From NCBI GenBank assembly GCA_003576765.1, contig QEVP01000001.1, positions 1 through 64,000 of the forward strand: a stretch of DNA of 64,000 nt. Direction: 5' to 3'. Positions 48,471 through 57,246 of this stretch are shown in pieces. Position 1 is the first letter of the stretch. Each line of letters starts with the position of its first letter. The stretch is from Pseudomonadota bacterium (lineage in GTDB: Bacteria; Pseudomonadota; Alphaproteobacteria; Rhizobiales; Xanthobacteraceae). A model generated the notes under the pieces. It was not told the DNA's origin. It saw only the letters and a list, made by a program, of their open reading frames with translations, and ran no database searches. Both the position numbers and the translations under genes were made by a program.

Positions 48471-49109
48471 TCAGTTTCCTGCGGGCAAGAGACGGTGTGC
48501 GCTGTCGTGCAGCTTCGGCCGGTAGCCCGCCGCGAGCGCGCGCAGGGTGGACGGCGGCGTCAGCAGCAGGGCGGATGCCGGCGGCGCGCGCGATGCCTCG
48601 TAGCCGTGCTCGCTCCAGCGCAGCGCCCGGCCGCCGCTCATCAGGTAGGCACGATCGTTGCCTGCGATCATTGCGCCGTCGGGCAGCGCCGCAACTGCCA
48701 TCGGCAGCGGGTGCAACCTCTTGCGGCGGCGCTCATCGAGACGTTCGCGGTGCAACACGGCATCGATCTCAAGCGCGCGTGGCAGGGCGCCGCCATTGCC
48801 TTCCACCCACGCCGCGCGGAAGGCGAGCGCATCGGCGCGGCGGCAGGTGAAGCAGGGGCGGTGGCCGGCGGCCAGCGCGGTTGCCTCGTCGAGGAAGAAC
48901 AGTTCGGTCCAGCTTCGTGTCGCCATCACCTCACGGCGACGGCCTTTGAAGTCGCAGACGCAAGCGATCCACGCCCGCGTGGTCCAGCGTCGTCGCAGCA
49001 GGGTGCGCGTGGCGGGGTCGTGAATGATGCCGCGGTTGCCGGTGAACAAGCCGCGCTGGTCGATGGCAACGATATCGCCGAACGGCGTGACGCGATTTTG
49101 CAGTGGCAT
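48471..49109 (-). CDS. Conserved protein of unknown function at the end of the pqq operon, possible Ada-like Cys motif
   Basis: 212 residues. It starts 11 nt after the pqqE stop, so it is in the operon. The N-terminal half reads TPFGDIVAIDQRG, FTGNRGIIHDP and WTTRAWIACVCDF. Then comes ATALAAGHRPCFTCRRADA, which strongly resembles the second zinc-binding segment of the Ada N-domain (EALAAGFRPCKRC). Cys50, Cys52, Cys86 and Cys89 could form a metal site. The C-terminal half has HRERLDERRRKR and no known domain. I recall similar hypothetical proteins in related genomes; the function is not known. Confidence 0.82.
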   Translation of the reverse strand: MPLQNRVTPFGDIVAIDQRGLFTGNRGIIHDPATRTLLRRRWTTRAWIACVCDFKGRRREVMATRSWTELFFLDEATALAAGHRPCFTCRRADALAFRAAWVEGNGGALPRALEIDAVLHRERLDERRRKRLHPLPMAVAALPDGAMIAGNDRAYLMSGGRALRWSEHGYEASRAPPASALLLTPPSTLRALAAGYRPKLHDSAHRLLPAGN

Positions 49110-49120
49110 GGTGTGGCCGG

Positions 49121-50323
49121 TCAGCGGCGCCGGCCGCCGCCTTCGGCGGTGCCCCCGGAGAAATTGCGGTAGACGAATTCTGCGGCGCCCGCCGTTGCCT
49201 CATGCTCGGCGGTGGCGAACAGCCGCTCGTGCAGCGGCGACAGCGTGCAGGCGGGATCGGTGTTGGCGGCATCGCCCGTCAGCGCGAATGCCTGGCAGCG
49301 GCAGCCGCCGTAGTCGATCTCGCGGTAGGCGCAGCTTTGGCACGGCTCCGGCATCCAGTCCGTACCGCGAAAGCGGTTGAGCGCTTCGGAATGCTGCCAG
49401 ATCCAGGCGACGGAGCGATTGCCGCGCACCGAATCGAAATCGAGGCCGGTGATCGTTTCGGCGGCGTGACACGGCAGGATCTTGCCCGAGGGCGAGATGT
49501 TGAAGAACTGCCGGCCCCAGCCGCCCATGCACTTCTTCGGCCGCACCGCGTAATAGTCGGGGATGACGTGATCGATCACCAGAGTTCCGGCGAGCCGCTC
49601 GCGGGCCGCCTCGACGATCGCGACGGCGTCCTCGACCTGCGCCGGCGTCGGCATCAGGGCTGCCCGGTTCTTCAGCGCCCAGCCGTAATACTGGACGTTG
49701 GCGACCTCGAGGCGGTCGGCATCGAGATCGACCGCCATGGCGATGATGTCGGGCAATTGCTCGATGTTCTGGCGATGGATCACCGCGTTGACGGTGAGCG
49801 GCAGATCGAGGTCGCGTGCAAGGCGGGCGGCGGCGATCTTCTTGGCGTGCGCACCGTTCAGGCCGGCAACCCGGTCTGCTGCCTTCGGCACGCTGCCCTG
49901 GAAGCTGATCTGGATGTGGCACAGCCCGGCGTCAGCGAGCGCAGCTAGCGAATCGCGGTCGAGCAGCACGGCCGAGGTGATGAGGTTGGTGTAGAGACCG
50001 ACGTCGCTGGCGTGTCGCACCAGTTCGGCGAGATCGCGCCGCGCCGTCGGCTCGCCGCCGGACAGGTGAAACTGCAACACGCCGAGGTCGGCCAGTTCCG
50101 ACATCACCCGCTTCCATTCGGCCGTGGTCAACTCGGCCCTGGCGCGCTCAAGCTCCAGCGGGTTCGAGCAGTAGGGGCATTGCAGCGGGCAGCGATGCGT
50201 CAGTTCGGCCAGCACCGCGAGCGGGATGCCATAGGCTACGCTGCCGGCGTGCGGCTCCAGCACGGCCACGCCATCGGCCGGATCGGCCAGCGCCGGGGGC
50301 ACGTCGGTGGGGGAGGGGCTCAT
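49121..50323 (-). CDS. pqqE: PQQ biosynthesis radical SAM protein PqqE
   Basis: 400 residues. Radical SAM cluster motif CPLQCPYC (Cys45, Cys49, Cys52), LSGGEPTARRD, and a SPASM domain with CMGGWG, LPCHAAE and CQSCAYREIDYGGCRCQAF. PqqE makes the first Glu-Tyr carbon-carbon link in the PqqA peptide, held by PqqD. The start overlaps the pqqD stop (ATGA). Length and order match standard pqqABCDE clusters. Confidence 0.97.
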   Translation of the reverse strand: MSPSPTDVPPALADPADGVAVLEPHAGSVAYGIPLAVLAELTHRCPLQCPYCSNPLELERARAELTTAEWKRVMSELADLGVLQFHLSGGEPTARRDLAELVRHASDVGLYTNLITSAVLLDRDSLAALADAGLCHIQISFQGSVPKAADRVAGLNGAHAKKIAAARLARDLDLPLTVNAVIHRQNIEQLPDIIAMAVDLDADRLEVANVQYYGWALKNRAALMPTPAQVEDAVAIVEAARERLAGTLVIDHVIPDYYAVRPKKCMGGWGRQFFNISPSGKILPCHAAETITGLDFDSVRGNRSVAWIWQHSEALNRFRGTDWMPEPCQSCAYREIDYGGCRCQAFALTGDAANTDPACTLSPLHERLFATAEHEATAGAAEFVYRNFSGGTAEGGGRRR

Positions 50324-50637
50324 TCGGCTGTGTCCCGTGCCGCGACGACAAAGCCCTTGTCAGCGAGGTCCTGCAACAGGGCAACGACGTCGGTGGCGAT
50401 GGTAGCACGCGGCGCGGCATATTTGGCAGCGAGCGCGTCGACGATGTCATCAACTCGTCGTGCGCCGTCGCAGAGTTTCAGGATCTCCACCGCGATGTCG
50501 TCCGGCGCCAGCACGCGCTCCGGCACCAGCAGCACCCAGGCTTGCCTTGTGTCGTCGAAGCGCAGCCGGGCGTGGCGCGGCAGTTGCGGCCGTGTCTCGC
50601 CGTCGATGCGGATGCGGCGGGGGCGGGCGGGATTCAT
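50320..50637 (-). CDS. pqqD: PqqA-binding chaperone PqqD
   Basis: 105 residues from ATG 50635-50637; the open frame further upstream overlaps pqqC. Features of the RRE fold: PRHARLRFDDTRQAWVLLVPERVLAPDDIAVEILKLCDG and the helical C-terminus. PqqD presents PqqA to PqqE. It overlaps pqqC and pqqE by four bases on each side. Confidence 0.95.
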   Translation of the reverse strand: MNPARPRRIRIDGETRPQLPRHARLRFDDTRQAWVLLVPERVLAPDDIAVEILKLCDGARRVDDIVDALAAKYAAPRATIATDVVALLQDLADKGFVVAARDTAE

Positions 50638-51398
50638 CGCGCGTCGTCGGGCACGAAGGCCCCGGGTGGGATGTGGCCATGGACATAGGCATGGTGCAGC
50701 GCATCGAGTTGCGCCCACAGCACGTTGGTCTTGAAGATCAGCGCATTGCAGACCGCCGCGCGCTCGGCCGGCGTGGTCGCGTGGCGCTTGACGTAGTCGA
50801 GCGCAAACAGCGCGTCGCGCGGCGCCTGTTCGAGCCGCCGGGTGAAATAGGTCATGATCTCCGGATTGATAAAGTCGTAATGCGACAGCATGCCGGCGAT
50901 GCGTTCTTCATGCAGGCGTGGTGCGAACAGTTCGGTCAGCGACGAGGCGATGGCTTCGAGCGGCGTGCGCTCGCGCACGAAATGGACATAGGCTTCGACC
51001 GCAAAGCGCGTCGCCGGCAAAATGCCCTCGGTCGATTCGACGTAAGCCGTATCGAGACCAAGCCCCTCGGTCAGCTTGAGCCAGCGCGCGATGCCGCCCT
51101 CATGCGCGGCGTCGCCGTCGTGATCCTCGATGCGGTGCCGCCATTCCAGCCGGATCGCCCGCTCGCGGAAGCGCGACAGCACCACCGCATCCTTGATCGG
51201 GATCGTGCTCTGATAATAGTAGCGGTTGAGCGCCCAAGCCTGCACCTGACCTTTGTTCAGCTCGCCGCCGTGCAGCATGCGGTGAAACGGGTGCAGGTTG
51301 TGGTAGCGCGCTGCGCCGATGGCGCGCAGCCGCGCCTCAAGTTCGTCCGCGGACTCAATCGGCGCCCCGCGCACCGAAAAGGCGGTCATGGCCGTCAT
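50634..51398 (-). CDS. pqqC: Pyrroloquinoline-quinone synthase PqqC
   Basis: 254 residues from ATG 51396-51398. The heme-oxygenase-like fold includes ARYHNLHPFHRMLHGG, LNRYYYQSTIPIKDA, EDHDGDAAHEGGI and the C-terminal FKTNVLWAQLDALHHAYVHG. It carries out the final eight-electron ring closure to PQQ without a cofactor. Overlaps pqqB and pqqD by four bases. Confidence 0.97.
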   Translation of the reverse strand: MTAMTAFSVRGAPIESADELEARLRAIGAARYHNLHPFHRMLHGGELNKGQVQAWALNRYYYQSTIPIKDAVVLSRFRERAIRLEWRHRIEDHDGDAAHEGGIARWLKLTEGLGLDTAYVESTEGILPATRFAVEAYVHFVRERTPLEAIASSLTELFAPRLHEERIAGMLSHYDFINPEIMTYFTRRLEQAPRDALFALDYVKRHATTPAERAAVCNALIFKTNVLWAQLDALHHAYVHGHIPPGAFVPDDAR

Positions 51399-52315
51399 AG
51401 CGTCAGCTCCATGCCGTCGTCGGGGATTTCCCAGCCGGCATCCTCCGCCATGCGCCGCTCCTCGGAGTCCGACAGCAGCACCGGGTTGGAGTTGTTGATG
51501 TGCAGGAACATTTTGCGCCCGATCGCAAGGCCGGCCAAGGCCGCGATGGCCCCGTGATCGCCTGACATGGCGATGTGTCCCATCTGTTGTCCGGTTTTCT
51601 GGCCGAGATGGGACGCGATCAGTTCGTCGTCGCGCCACAGCGTGCCGTCGAACAGCACCAGTGCCGCGCCGTCGAGCCGGGCCTTCAGCTCGGGCGTGAC
51701 GGCGGCGCAGGCGGCGACGACGACCAGCGCGCGGCGGCTGTGCATGTCCCTGATTTCGAGGCCCAGGGTGTCGCCCGGCCTTGTGCCCCGTGCGGTGTCG
51801 CCGAGATACCACGCCGGCTTGCCGGGGACCGGGAACGGCACGATCTCGATCTGCGCTTGCGTGCCATCGGGCAAGCGCGGCGAGAAGGCGACGTCAGGCT
51901 CGATCGCAACGCGGGGGACGCGGGACCGGTCGAGCACGTTGAAGATGCTGTTGGCGTCCAGCGTCGCCAGCACGTCGGCATGCGCATAGATCGTGAACGG
52001 CGAGCCTTCGCGCAGCGTCAGCAGGCCGGCGATCGCATCGATCTCGCCGTTGGTCAGGATGACCCCGGCAATCGGGCTATGGCGCAACTCGCCGCGTGCC
52101 GGATGAAGCCGGGGCGTGGCATTGACCTGCGCGCGCAGGTCGGGCGAGGCGTTGATCAGAAACCAGTGGTGGTCGTCGGCGCTGACGGCGATGGATGTCT
52201 GCGTGCGCTGCAGGGCGGGTGGGTCGGCGCGTGCCGCGCCGCACACCCGGCAGCCGCAATTCCATTGCGGGACGCCGCCGCCGGCGCCGCTCCCAAGAAT
52301 GATAACCCGAAGCAT
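51395..52315 (-). CDS. pqqB: PQQ biosynthesis protein PqqB
   Basis: 306 residues. Metallo-hydrolase fold: GSGAGGGVPQWNC near the start with the CGCRVC zinc site, INASPDLRAQV, LTNGEIDAIAGLLTLRE, and SGDHGA near the end. PqqB is thought to hydroxylate or process the cross-linked diaminoacid before PqqC acts. It starts 84 nt after pqqA. Confidence 0.96.
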   Translation of the reverse strand: MLRVIILGSGAGGGVPQWNCGCRVCGAARADPPALQRTQTSIAVSADDHHWFLINASPDLRAQVNATPRLHPARGELRHSPIAGVILTNGEIDAIAGLLTLREGSPFTIYAHADVLATLDANSIFNVLDRSRVPRVAIEPDVAFSPRLPDGTQAQIEIVPFPVPGKPAWYLGDTARGTRPGDTLGLEIRDMHSRRALVVVAACAAVTPELKARLDGAALVLFDGTLWRDDELIASHLGQKTGQQMGHIAMSGDHGAIAALAGLAIGRKMFLHINNSNPVLLSDSEERRMAEDAGWEIPDDGMELTL

Positions 52316-52399
52316 GGCAGCATTCCCGCGCCGCCACCAGGATGATGGTATCGCCGCCAGACGACGGGGAGGTTACGATATCCAGTCCAGGCGTCGCGG

Positions 52400-52480
52400 T
52401 TATTTGCGCGCCGCGCAGGCGTACATGTTGATTTCCATGCCCACCGGAAGCTCGACGATTTTTGGTGTTTTCCAAGCCAT
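52400..52480 (-). CDS. pqqA: PQQ precursor peptide PqqA (26 residues)
   Basis: The minus strand from ATG 52478-52480 to TAA 52400-52402 codes for 26 residues beginning [16 protein letters not shown] and ending in MYACAARK. Glu16 and Tyr20 have the E-x3-Y spacing cross-linked by PqqE. GGAGG lies 7-11 nt upstream. It is too short for common gene finders. It heads the pqqABCDE operon, which is divergent from ilvD. Confidence 0.95.
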   Translation of the reverse strand: MAWKTPKIVELPVGMEINMYACAARK

Positions 52481-52735
52481 GGCAAATCCTCCGTGCGGCA
52501 GTCGGCCGCCGCTTTCAGAAGATTAGGACGCTTCGGCCCCTCTGTCACGGACCAAACGCGCCGGGCGGTACGATTTTGCCCGACGAGCGCCGGCGCCGCA
52601 GGCACAGTCGGGCGCAACGGCGCGGGGCAGCCATGCGGTCGGCGGCGCATGGTTGACGCCGTAACGCTGACGCGGGAAGACAGGCGGAATCGGCCATGGG
52701 CCGATTTCCCCCGGATTTTCAGACAGAGACCCGCC
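52481..52735. promoter_or_regulatory. Divergent pqqA-ilvD intergenic region
   Basis: The 255-bp gap must hold promoters for both genes. GCCCGAC (52578-52584) and GTCGGGC (52607-52613) form a perfect inverted repeat around a spacer holding the self-complementary GGCGCC. I cannot find a convincing -35/-10 pair. No coding sequence is evident, although the ilvD frame stays open across it. Confidence 0.45.
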
Positions 52736-54574
52736 ATGCCCGCATATCGCTCCCGCACCTCAACCCACGGCCGCAATATGGCGGGTGCGCGCGGCCTGTG
52801 GCGCGCGACGGGAATGACGGACGCGGATTTCGGCAAGCCGATCATCGCCATCGCCAACTCGTTCACGCAGTTCGTGCCCGGCCATGTCCACCTCAAGGAC
52901 CTCGGCCAGATGGTCGCCCGCGAGATCGAAAAGGCCGGCGGCGTCGCCAAGGAGTTCGACACCATCGCGGTGGACGACGGCATCGCCATGGGCCACGACG
53001 GCATGCTCTACAGCCTGCCGTCGCGCGAACTGATCGCCGATAGCGTCGAATACATGGTCAATGCCCATTGCGCCGACGCGCTGGTGTGCATTTCCAACTG
53101 CGACAAGATCACGCCCGGCATGCTGATGGCGGCGCTGCGCCTCAACATTCCGACCGTGTTCGTCTCCGGCGGCCCGATGGAGGCCGGCAAGGTCAAGTGG
53201 CACGGCACCACCCGTGCGGTGGACCTGATCGATGCCATGGTGGCCGCCGCCGACGACACCGTGAGCGATGACGAGGTGCAGGCGATCGAGCGGTCGGCCT
53301 GTCCGACCTGCGGCTCGTGCTCGGGCATGTTCACCGCCAACTCGATGAACTGCCTGACCGAAGCGCTGGGGCTGGCGCTGCCCGGCAACGGCTCGACGCT
53401 CGCCACCCATGCCGACCGCAAGCGGCTGTTTGTCGAGGCCGGACACCTCGTCGTCGATCTGGCGCGGCGCTACTACGAACAGGACGACGCCTCCGTGCTG
53501 CCGCGCAACGTCGCCAACCGCGACGCCTTTGAAAATGCGATGACGCTCGACATCTCGATGGGCGGCTCGACCAACACCGTGCTGCACCTTCTGGCCGCGG
53601 CCTTTGAGGGCGAGATCGACTTCACCATGGCCGACATCGACCGGCTGTCGCGGCGCGTGCCGGTGCTGTGCAAGGTCGCGCCCTCCGTCGCCAACGTTCA
53701 CATGGAGGACGTGCATCGCGCCGGCGGCATCATGGCGATTTTGGGCGAACTCGACCGCGCCGGCCTCATCAAGACCGACGTCGGTTCGATCCACAGTGGC
53801 ACGCTGGCAGAGGCGCTGGAGCGCTGGGACGTCCGCCGCACGTCAAGCGAGTCCGTGCAGTCGTTCTATCGCGCGGCCCCCGGCGGCATTCCCACCACGG
53901 TCGCCTTCAGTCAGGAGCGCCGCTACAAGGACCTCGACCTCGACCGTGAGAACGGCGTGGTGCGCAGCGTTGCCCACGCCTACAGCAAGGATGGCGGCCT
54001 TGCCGTGCTCTACGGCAATATCGCGCTTGACGGCTGCATCGTGAAAACCGCCGGCGTCGACGAGAGCATTCTCACCTTCGCAGGCCCGGCGCGAATCTTC
54101 GAAAGCCAGGACGACGCGGTGGACGCCATTCTCGGCGACCGCATCAAGCCCGGCGATGTCGTGCTGATCCGCTACGAGGGACCGCGCGGCGGGCCGGGGA
54201 TGCAGGAGATGCTGTATCCGACCAGCTATCTGAAATCGAGGGGCCTCGGCAAGGCATGCGCGCTGATCACCGACGGCCGTTTCTCCGGCGGTTCCTCGGG
54301 ACTGTCGATCGGCCATGTCTCGCCCGAGGCGGCCGAAGGCGGCGCCATCGGCCTGGTCGAGGAGGGCGACCGGATCGAGATCGACATCGCGCAGCGTCGC
54401 ATTCACCTCGCGGTTTCCGATGAGGAGCTTGCCCGGCGGCGCGAGGCGATGGTGGCGCGTGGCGGCCAGGCCTGGCAGCCGCGGGAACGGGCGCGCAAGG
54501 TATCGCGCGCATTGCGTGCATATGCCCACTTCGCCACCAGCGCCGCGCGTGGTGCCGTGCGCGAAGTGCCGTAA
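52736..54574 (+). CDS. ilvD: Dihydroxy-acid dehydratase
   Basis: 612 residues from ATG 52736 ([19 protein letters not shown]), close to the 616 of E. coli IlvD. Iron-sulphur ligands sit in CISNCDK and [40 protein letters not shown] and [19 protein letters not shown] are family signatures. It dehydrates 2,3-dihydroxy acids in valine and isoleucine synthesis. The frame is open to 52493 but that part is not conserved-looking. Confidence 0.95.
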   Translation: MPAYRSRTSTHGRNMAGARGLWRATGMTDADFGKPIIAIANSFTQFVPGHVHLKDLGQMVAREIEKAGGVAKEFDTIAVDDGIAMGHDGMLYSLPSRELIADSVEYMVNAHCADALVCISNCDKITPGMLMAALRLNIPTVFVSGGPMEAGKVKWHGTTRAVDLIDAMVAAADDTVSDDEVQAIERSACPTCGSCSGMFTANSMNCLTEALGLALPGNGSTLATHADRKRLFVEAGHLVVDLARRYYEQDDASVLPRNVANRDAFENAMTLDISMGGSTNTVLHLLAAAFEGEIDFTMADIDRLSRRVPVLCKVAPSVANVHMEDVHRAGGIMAILGELDRAGLIKTDVGSIHSGTLAEALERWDVRRTSSESVQSFYRAAPGGIPTTVAFSQERRYKDLDLDRENGVVRSVAHAYSKDGGLAVLYGNIALDGCIVKTAGVDESILTFAGPARIFESQDDAVDAILGDRIKPGDVVLIRYEGPRGGPGMQEMLYPTSYLKSRGLGKACALITDGRFSGGSSGLSIGHVSPEAAEGGAIGLVEEGDRIEIDIAQRRIHLAVSDEELARRREAMVARGGQAWQPRERARKVSRALRAYAHFATSAARGAVREVP

Positions 54575-54967
54575 CGGCGCGCGACCCGTTCTTACTTTCC
54601 AAGCCGTCTTTTCTTTCCACACGTCTTTATCTTTGCAGGTCGTGCCGACCCTTCGGATGGGCTGTTTCGGCGCGTGCGTCCCGCAGTTTTCTTGCATCCT
54701 TGCGGCCGGCTTGCGCGACGGGACGCGACCGAACAAGCGGCAATCGCGCAGGCGGAAAACGTCAATAGTCATTTCGTCTTATAAGCGTTTGCACAACGTA
54801 TCTTGCGACCAAAGTGGGATTGACGGATCAGGCCACGTCAGCGCGCAATGGCAGACATCGATCAGGGTCGGTTCGGTGTTGCCCACGCGATGCCCTCCGA
54901 TCTTTTTTTGGTTGTATCCGCCGACCGAAATCGCGGCGGCTGAAGAATTCAATCCGGGAGGAAATTC
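54575..54967. other. 393-bp intergenic region before the + strand ABC importer
   Basis: No gene is evident. The first part has three tandem imperfect 17-18-nt repeats starting CGTTCTTACTTTCC (54587), CGTCTTTTCTTTCC (54605) and CGTCTTTATCTTTG (54622). Lower down are TATAAG (54780-54785) and a TTGACG (54820-54825) without a good partner, and a T7 run near 54903-54909. GGGAGGAAATTC gives a strong ribosome binding site for the next gene. The region likely holds its regulated promoter. Confidence 0.55.
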
Positions 54968-56317
54968 ATGGCGAACAACAATCACGATCGTGGTTTTCGC
55001 ATCTCGCGACGGAAGCTGTTGCAGGCCAGCGCCGGCTTTGCCGGCGGCGCCCTGCTGCCGGCCGGGCTGGCGATGCCGGCGATCGCGGCTGACAAGCCCG
55101 CGATCGGCACCTGGCCCGCTGGGTCGCAGGGCGACACGGTCTATATCGGCTCGGCATCGCCGCGCACCGGCACCTACGCCGTGCAGGGTGAAGACGAAAT
55201 CAAGGGGGCCGAACTTGCCGTCGAGCACCTCAACACCGCTCATGATCTGGTCAAGAAGCTGTCGCCGAAGACCAAGAAGGGCGTGCTCGGCAAGGAAGTC
55301 AAGCTGCTGGTTGCCGATAGTGCCGCCAAGCCGAACCAGGCCGTGCAGGCGCAGCAGCGTTTCATCACCGAGAACAAGATCGTGCTGATGACCGGCTCGA
55401 CCTCCTCGGCGGTCGCGGTGGCGCTCAACAAGCTCGCCCAGCGCGAGAAGGTGCTGTACATCGCCCAGATCTCCGGCTCCAACGACACCACCGGCAAGGA
55501 CTGCGTACGCTACGGTTTCCGTCAGTGCTTCTACGGCGAGATGGCCGCCAACGCGATCGGCCCGGTGGTCGTCAAGGCTTTCGGCAAGAACAAGAAGGCC
55601 GCATATCTGACGCCGGATTACACCTACGGCCACACCACGACGGCATCGGTGGAAAATTATCTGAAGTCGCAGGGTTGGACCACCGTGACCAATCAGGTAT
55701 CGCCGCTCGGCGCCCCCGACTATTCGTCCTATCTGCTCAATGTCGCCAACTCCGGCGCCGACGTTCTCATCAACGTCAACTGGGGCAACGACTGCGTGCT
55801 GTCGACCAAGCAGGCCAAGCAGTTCGGCGTGCTCGACAAGATGAAGCTCGTCGTTCCCTATCAGGTGCCGTTCCTGGCGCGTGAGACCGGCGGTCTGATG
55901 GAAGACGTCTACGCCGCCACGGACTACTGGTGGACCCTCGAAGACAAGTTCCCGCTTGCCAAGATGTTCAACGAGTCGTTCGAGAAGAAGTACGGCTACA
56001 AGCCCGAGTGGGGCGCCGAGAATGCCTATATGGGCATCGTTCACTGGGCTCGCATGGTCGAGGAAACCGGCAGCTTCTATCCGCCGGATGTCATCAAGAC
56101 CTGGGAAAAGGGCGAGACCATCCCCTCGCTGGTCGGCGACGTCCACTATCGCCCCGAGGATCACCAGTGCATTCGCCCGGTGATTATCGTCAAGGGCAAG
56201 AAGAAGGCGGACATGAAGAACAAGGAAGACTGGTACGATATCGTCGATATCGTCCCGGGAGACGGCGTGATCCAGAAGCCCGACGCGTTCGGCTGCAAGC
56301 TCGGCGATTACACCTGA
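54968..56317 (+). CDS. Liv/urea-type ABC substrate-binding protein with Tat signal
   Basis: 449 residues. A twin-arginine signal (SRRKLLQASAGF, cleavage near MPAIAA) precedes a type I binding fold with IGSASPRTGTYAVQGEDEIKG, MTGSTSSAVAVALN and YTYGHTTTASV. Its insert of about 60 residues between strands 1 and 2, relative to LivJ, recalls FmdD/UrtA amide and urea binders. It is followed at 39 nt by the permease, making an operon of four genes to 59780. The substrate is unknown. Confidence 0.9.
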   Translation: MANNNHDRGFRISRRKLLQASAGFAGGALLPAGLAMPAIAADKPAIGTWPAGSQGDTVYIGSASPRTGTYAVQGEDEIKGAELAVEHLNTAHDLVKKLSPKTKKGVLGKEVKLLVADSAAKPNQAVQAQQRFITENKIVLMTGSTSSAVAVALNKLAQREKVLYIAQISGSNDTTGKDCVRYGFRQCFYGEMAANAIGPVVVKAFGKNKKAAYLTPDYTYGHTTTASVENYLKSQGWTTVTNQVSPLGAPDYSSYLLNVANSGADVLINVNWGNDCVLSTKQAKQFGVLDKMKLVVPYQVPFLARETGGLMEDVYAATDYWWTLEDKFPLAKMFNESFEKKYGYKPEWGAENAYMGIVHWARMVEETGSFYPPDVIKTWEKGETIPSLVGDVHYRPEDHQCIRPVIIVKGKKKADMKNKEDWYDIVDIVPGDGVIQKPDAFGCKLGDYT

Positions 56318-56356
56318 TCCTGCTTCCGTAATGTCACTCCGTGCGCGAGGTCCACA

Positions 56357-57232
56357 GTGATCAACTGGCCTAATTTTGTTTCGCAACTGTTCAACGGACT
56401 GGTGCTCGGCGCGCTGCTTGCGCTGATCTCCTCCGGTCTGACGATCATTTACGGAACGCTCGGTGTCCTGAACCTTGCGCACGGTGCGATGTTCATGCTC
56501 GGCGGCTACGCCGGGTATGTCGCCTACACCTATACGGACTCCTTCATCCTCGCGGTGATCGCCGGATCACTGTTCGTGATGGTGGCGGGCGTCGTCATGG
56601 AGCGGGTCATCATCCGGCACTTTTATAGTCGGTCGGATGAAGACCAGCTCCTGGTGACGTTCGGCATCGGCATCGTTATGGTCGAGGTGGTCCGGTTCTT
56701 CTTCGGCAGCCTGTCGATGAACGTGCCGCCGCCGGCGGCCCTGTCGGGCATCACCTCGCTCGGCTTCATGTTCTACCCGACCTACCGTCTGGCGCTGGTC
56801 GGCATTATCGCTGTGGCGCTGCTGGCGCTGTTCCTCGTGCTCTACCGCACCCGGATCGGCATGATCGTGCGGGCCGGCATCGAGGATTCGGTGATGGTCG
56901 ATTCGCTCGGCATCAACGTCTACCGGGTGTTCATGGTGGTATTCGGCATCGGCGCGATGGCGGCGGGCTTCGCCGGCATCGTCAACGCCCCGGTGGTGTC
57001 GCTGACCCCGGATATGGGTGACTCAATTCTGGTGCAAACTTTCGTGGTCGTCGTGATCGGCGGCGTCGGGTCGTTCCCAGGCGCCATCATCGGCGGGCTG
57101 ATCGCCGGTGAGATCATCAGCATCACCTCGATGATCAACCCCGGTTACTCCTACGTCATGCTCTTTGCGGCGATGACCCTCGTTCTGGTGCTCCGGCCGC
57201 ACGGTCTCCTGGGCTCCCAGAGTCGTGCATAG
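56357..57232 (+). CDS. Liv-type ABC importer permease 1 (LivH-like)
   Basis: 291 residues from a GTG start. About eight membrane helices; FNGLVLGALLALISSGLTIIYGTLGVLNLAHGAMFMLGGY and the GIEDSVMVDSLGINVYRVF coupling-loop region are typical of LivH/UrtB. It forms half of the membrane channel with the next gene product. Confidence 0.93.
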   Translation: MINWPNFVSQLFNGLVLGALLALISSGLTIIYGTLGVLNLAHGAMFMLGGYAGYVAYTYTDSFILAVIAGSLFVMVAGVVMERVIIRHFYSRSDEDQLLVTFGIGIVMVEVVRFFFGSLSMNVPPPAALSGITSLGFMFYPTYRLALVGIIAVALLALFLVLYRTRIGMIVRAGIEDSVMVDSLGINVYRVFMVVFGIGAMAAGFAGIVNAPVVSLTPDMGDSILVQTFVVVVIGGVGSFPGAIIGGLIAGEIISITSMINPGYSYVMLFAAMTLVLVLRPHGLLGSQSRA

Positions 57233-57246
57233 AAACAGCCACGGTC

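Noticed and set aside
52493-52735. 81-codon N-terminal extension of ilvD
   Set aside because: The extension is not like IlvD and runs through the divergent pqqA promoter; 52736 gives the family length.
54820-54850. TTGACG as -35 for the + strand importer operon
   Set aside because: No -10-like hexamer lies 16-18 nt downstream.
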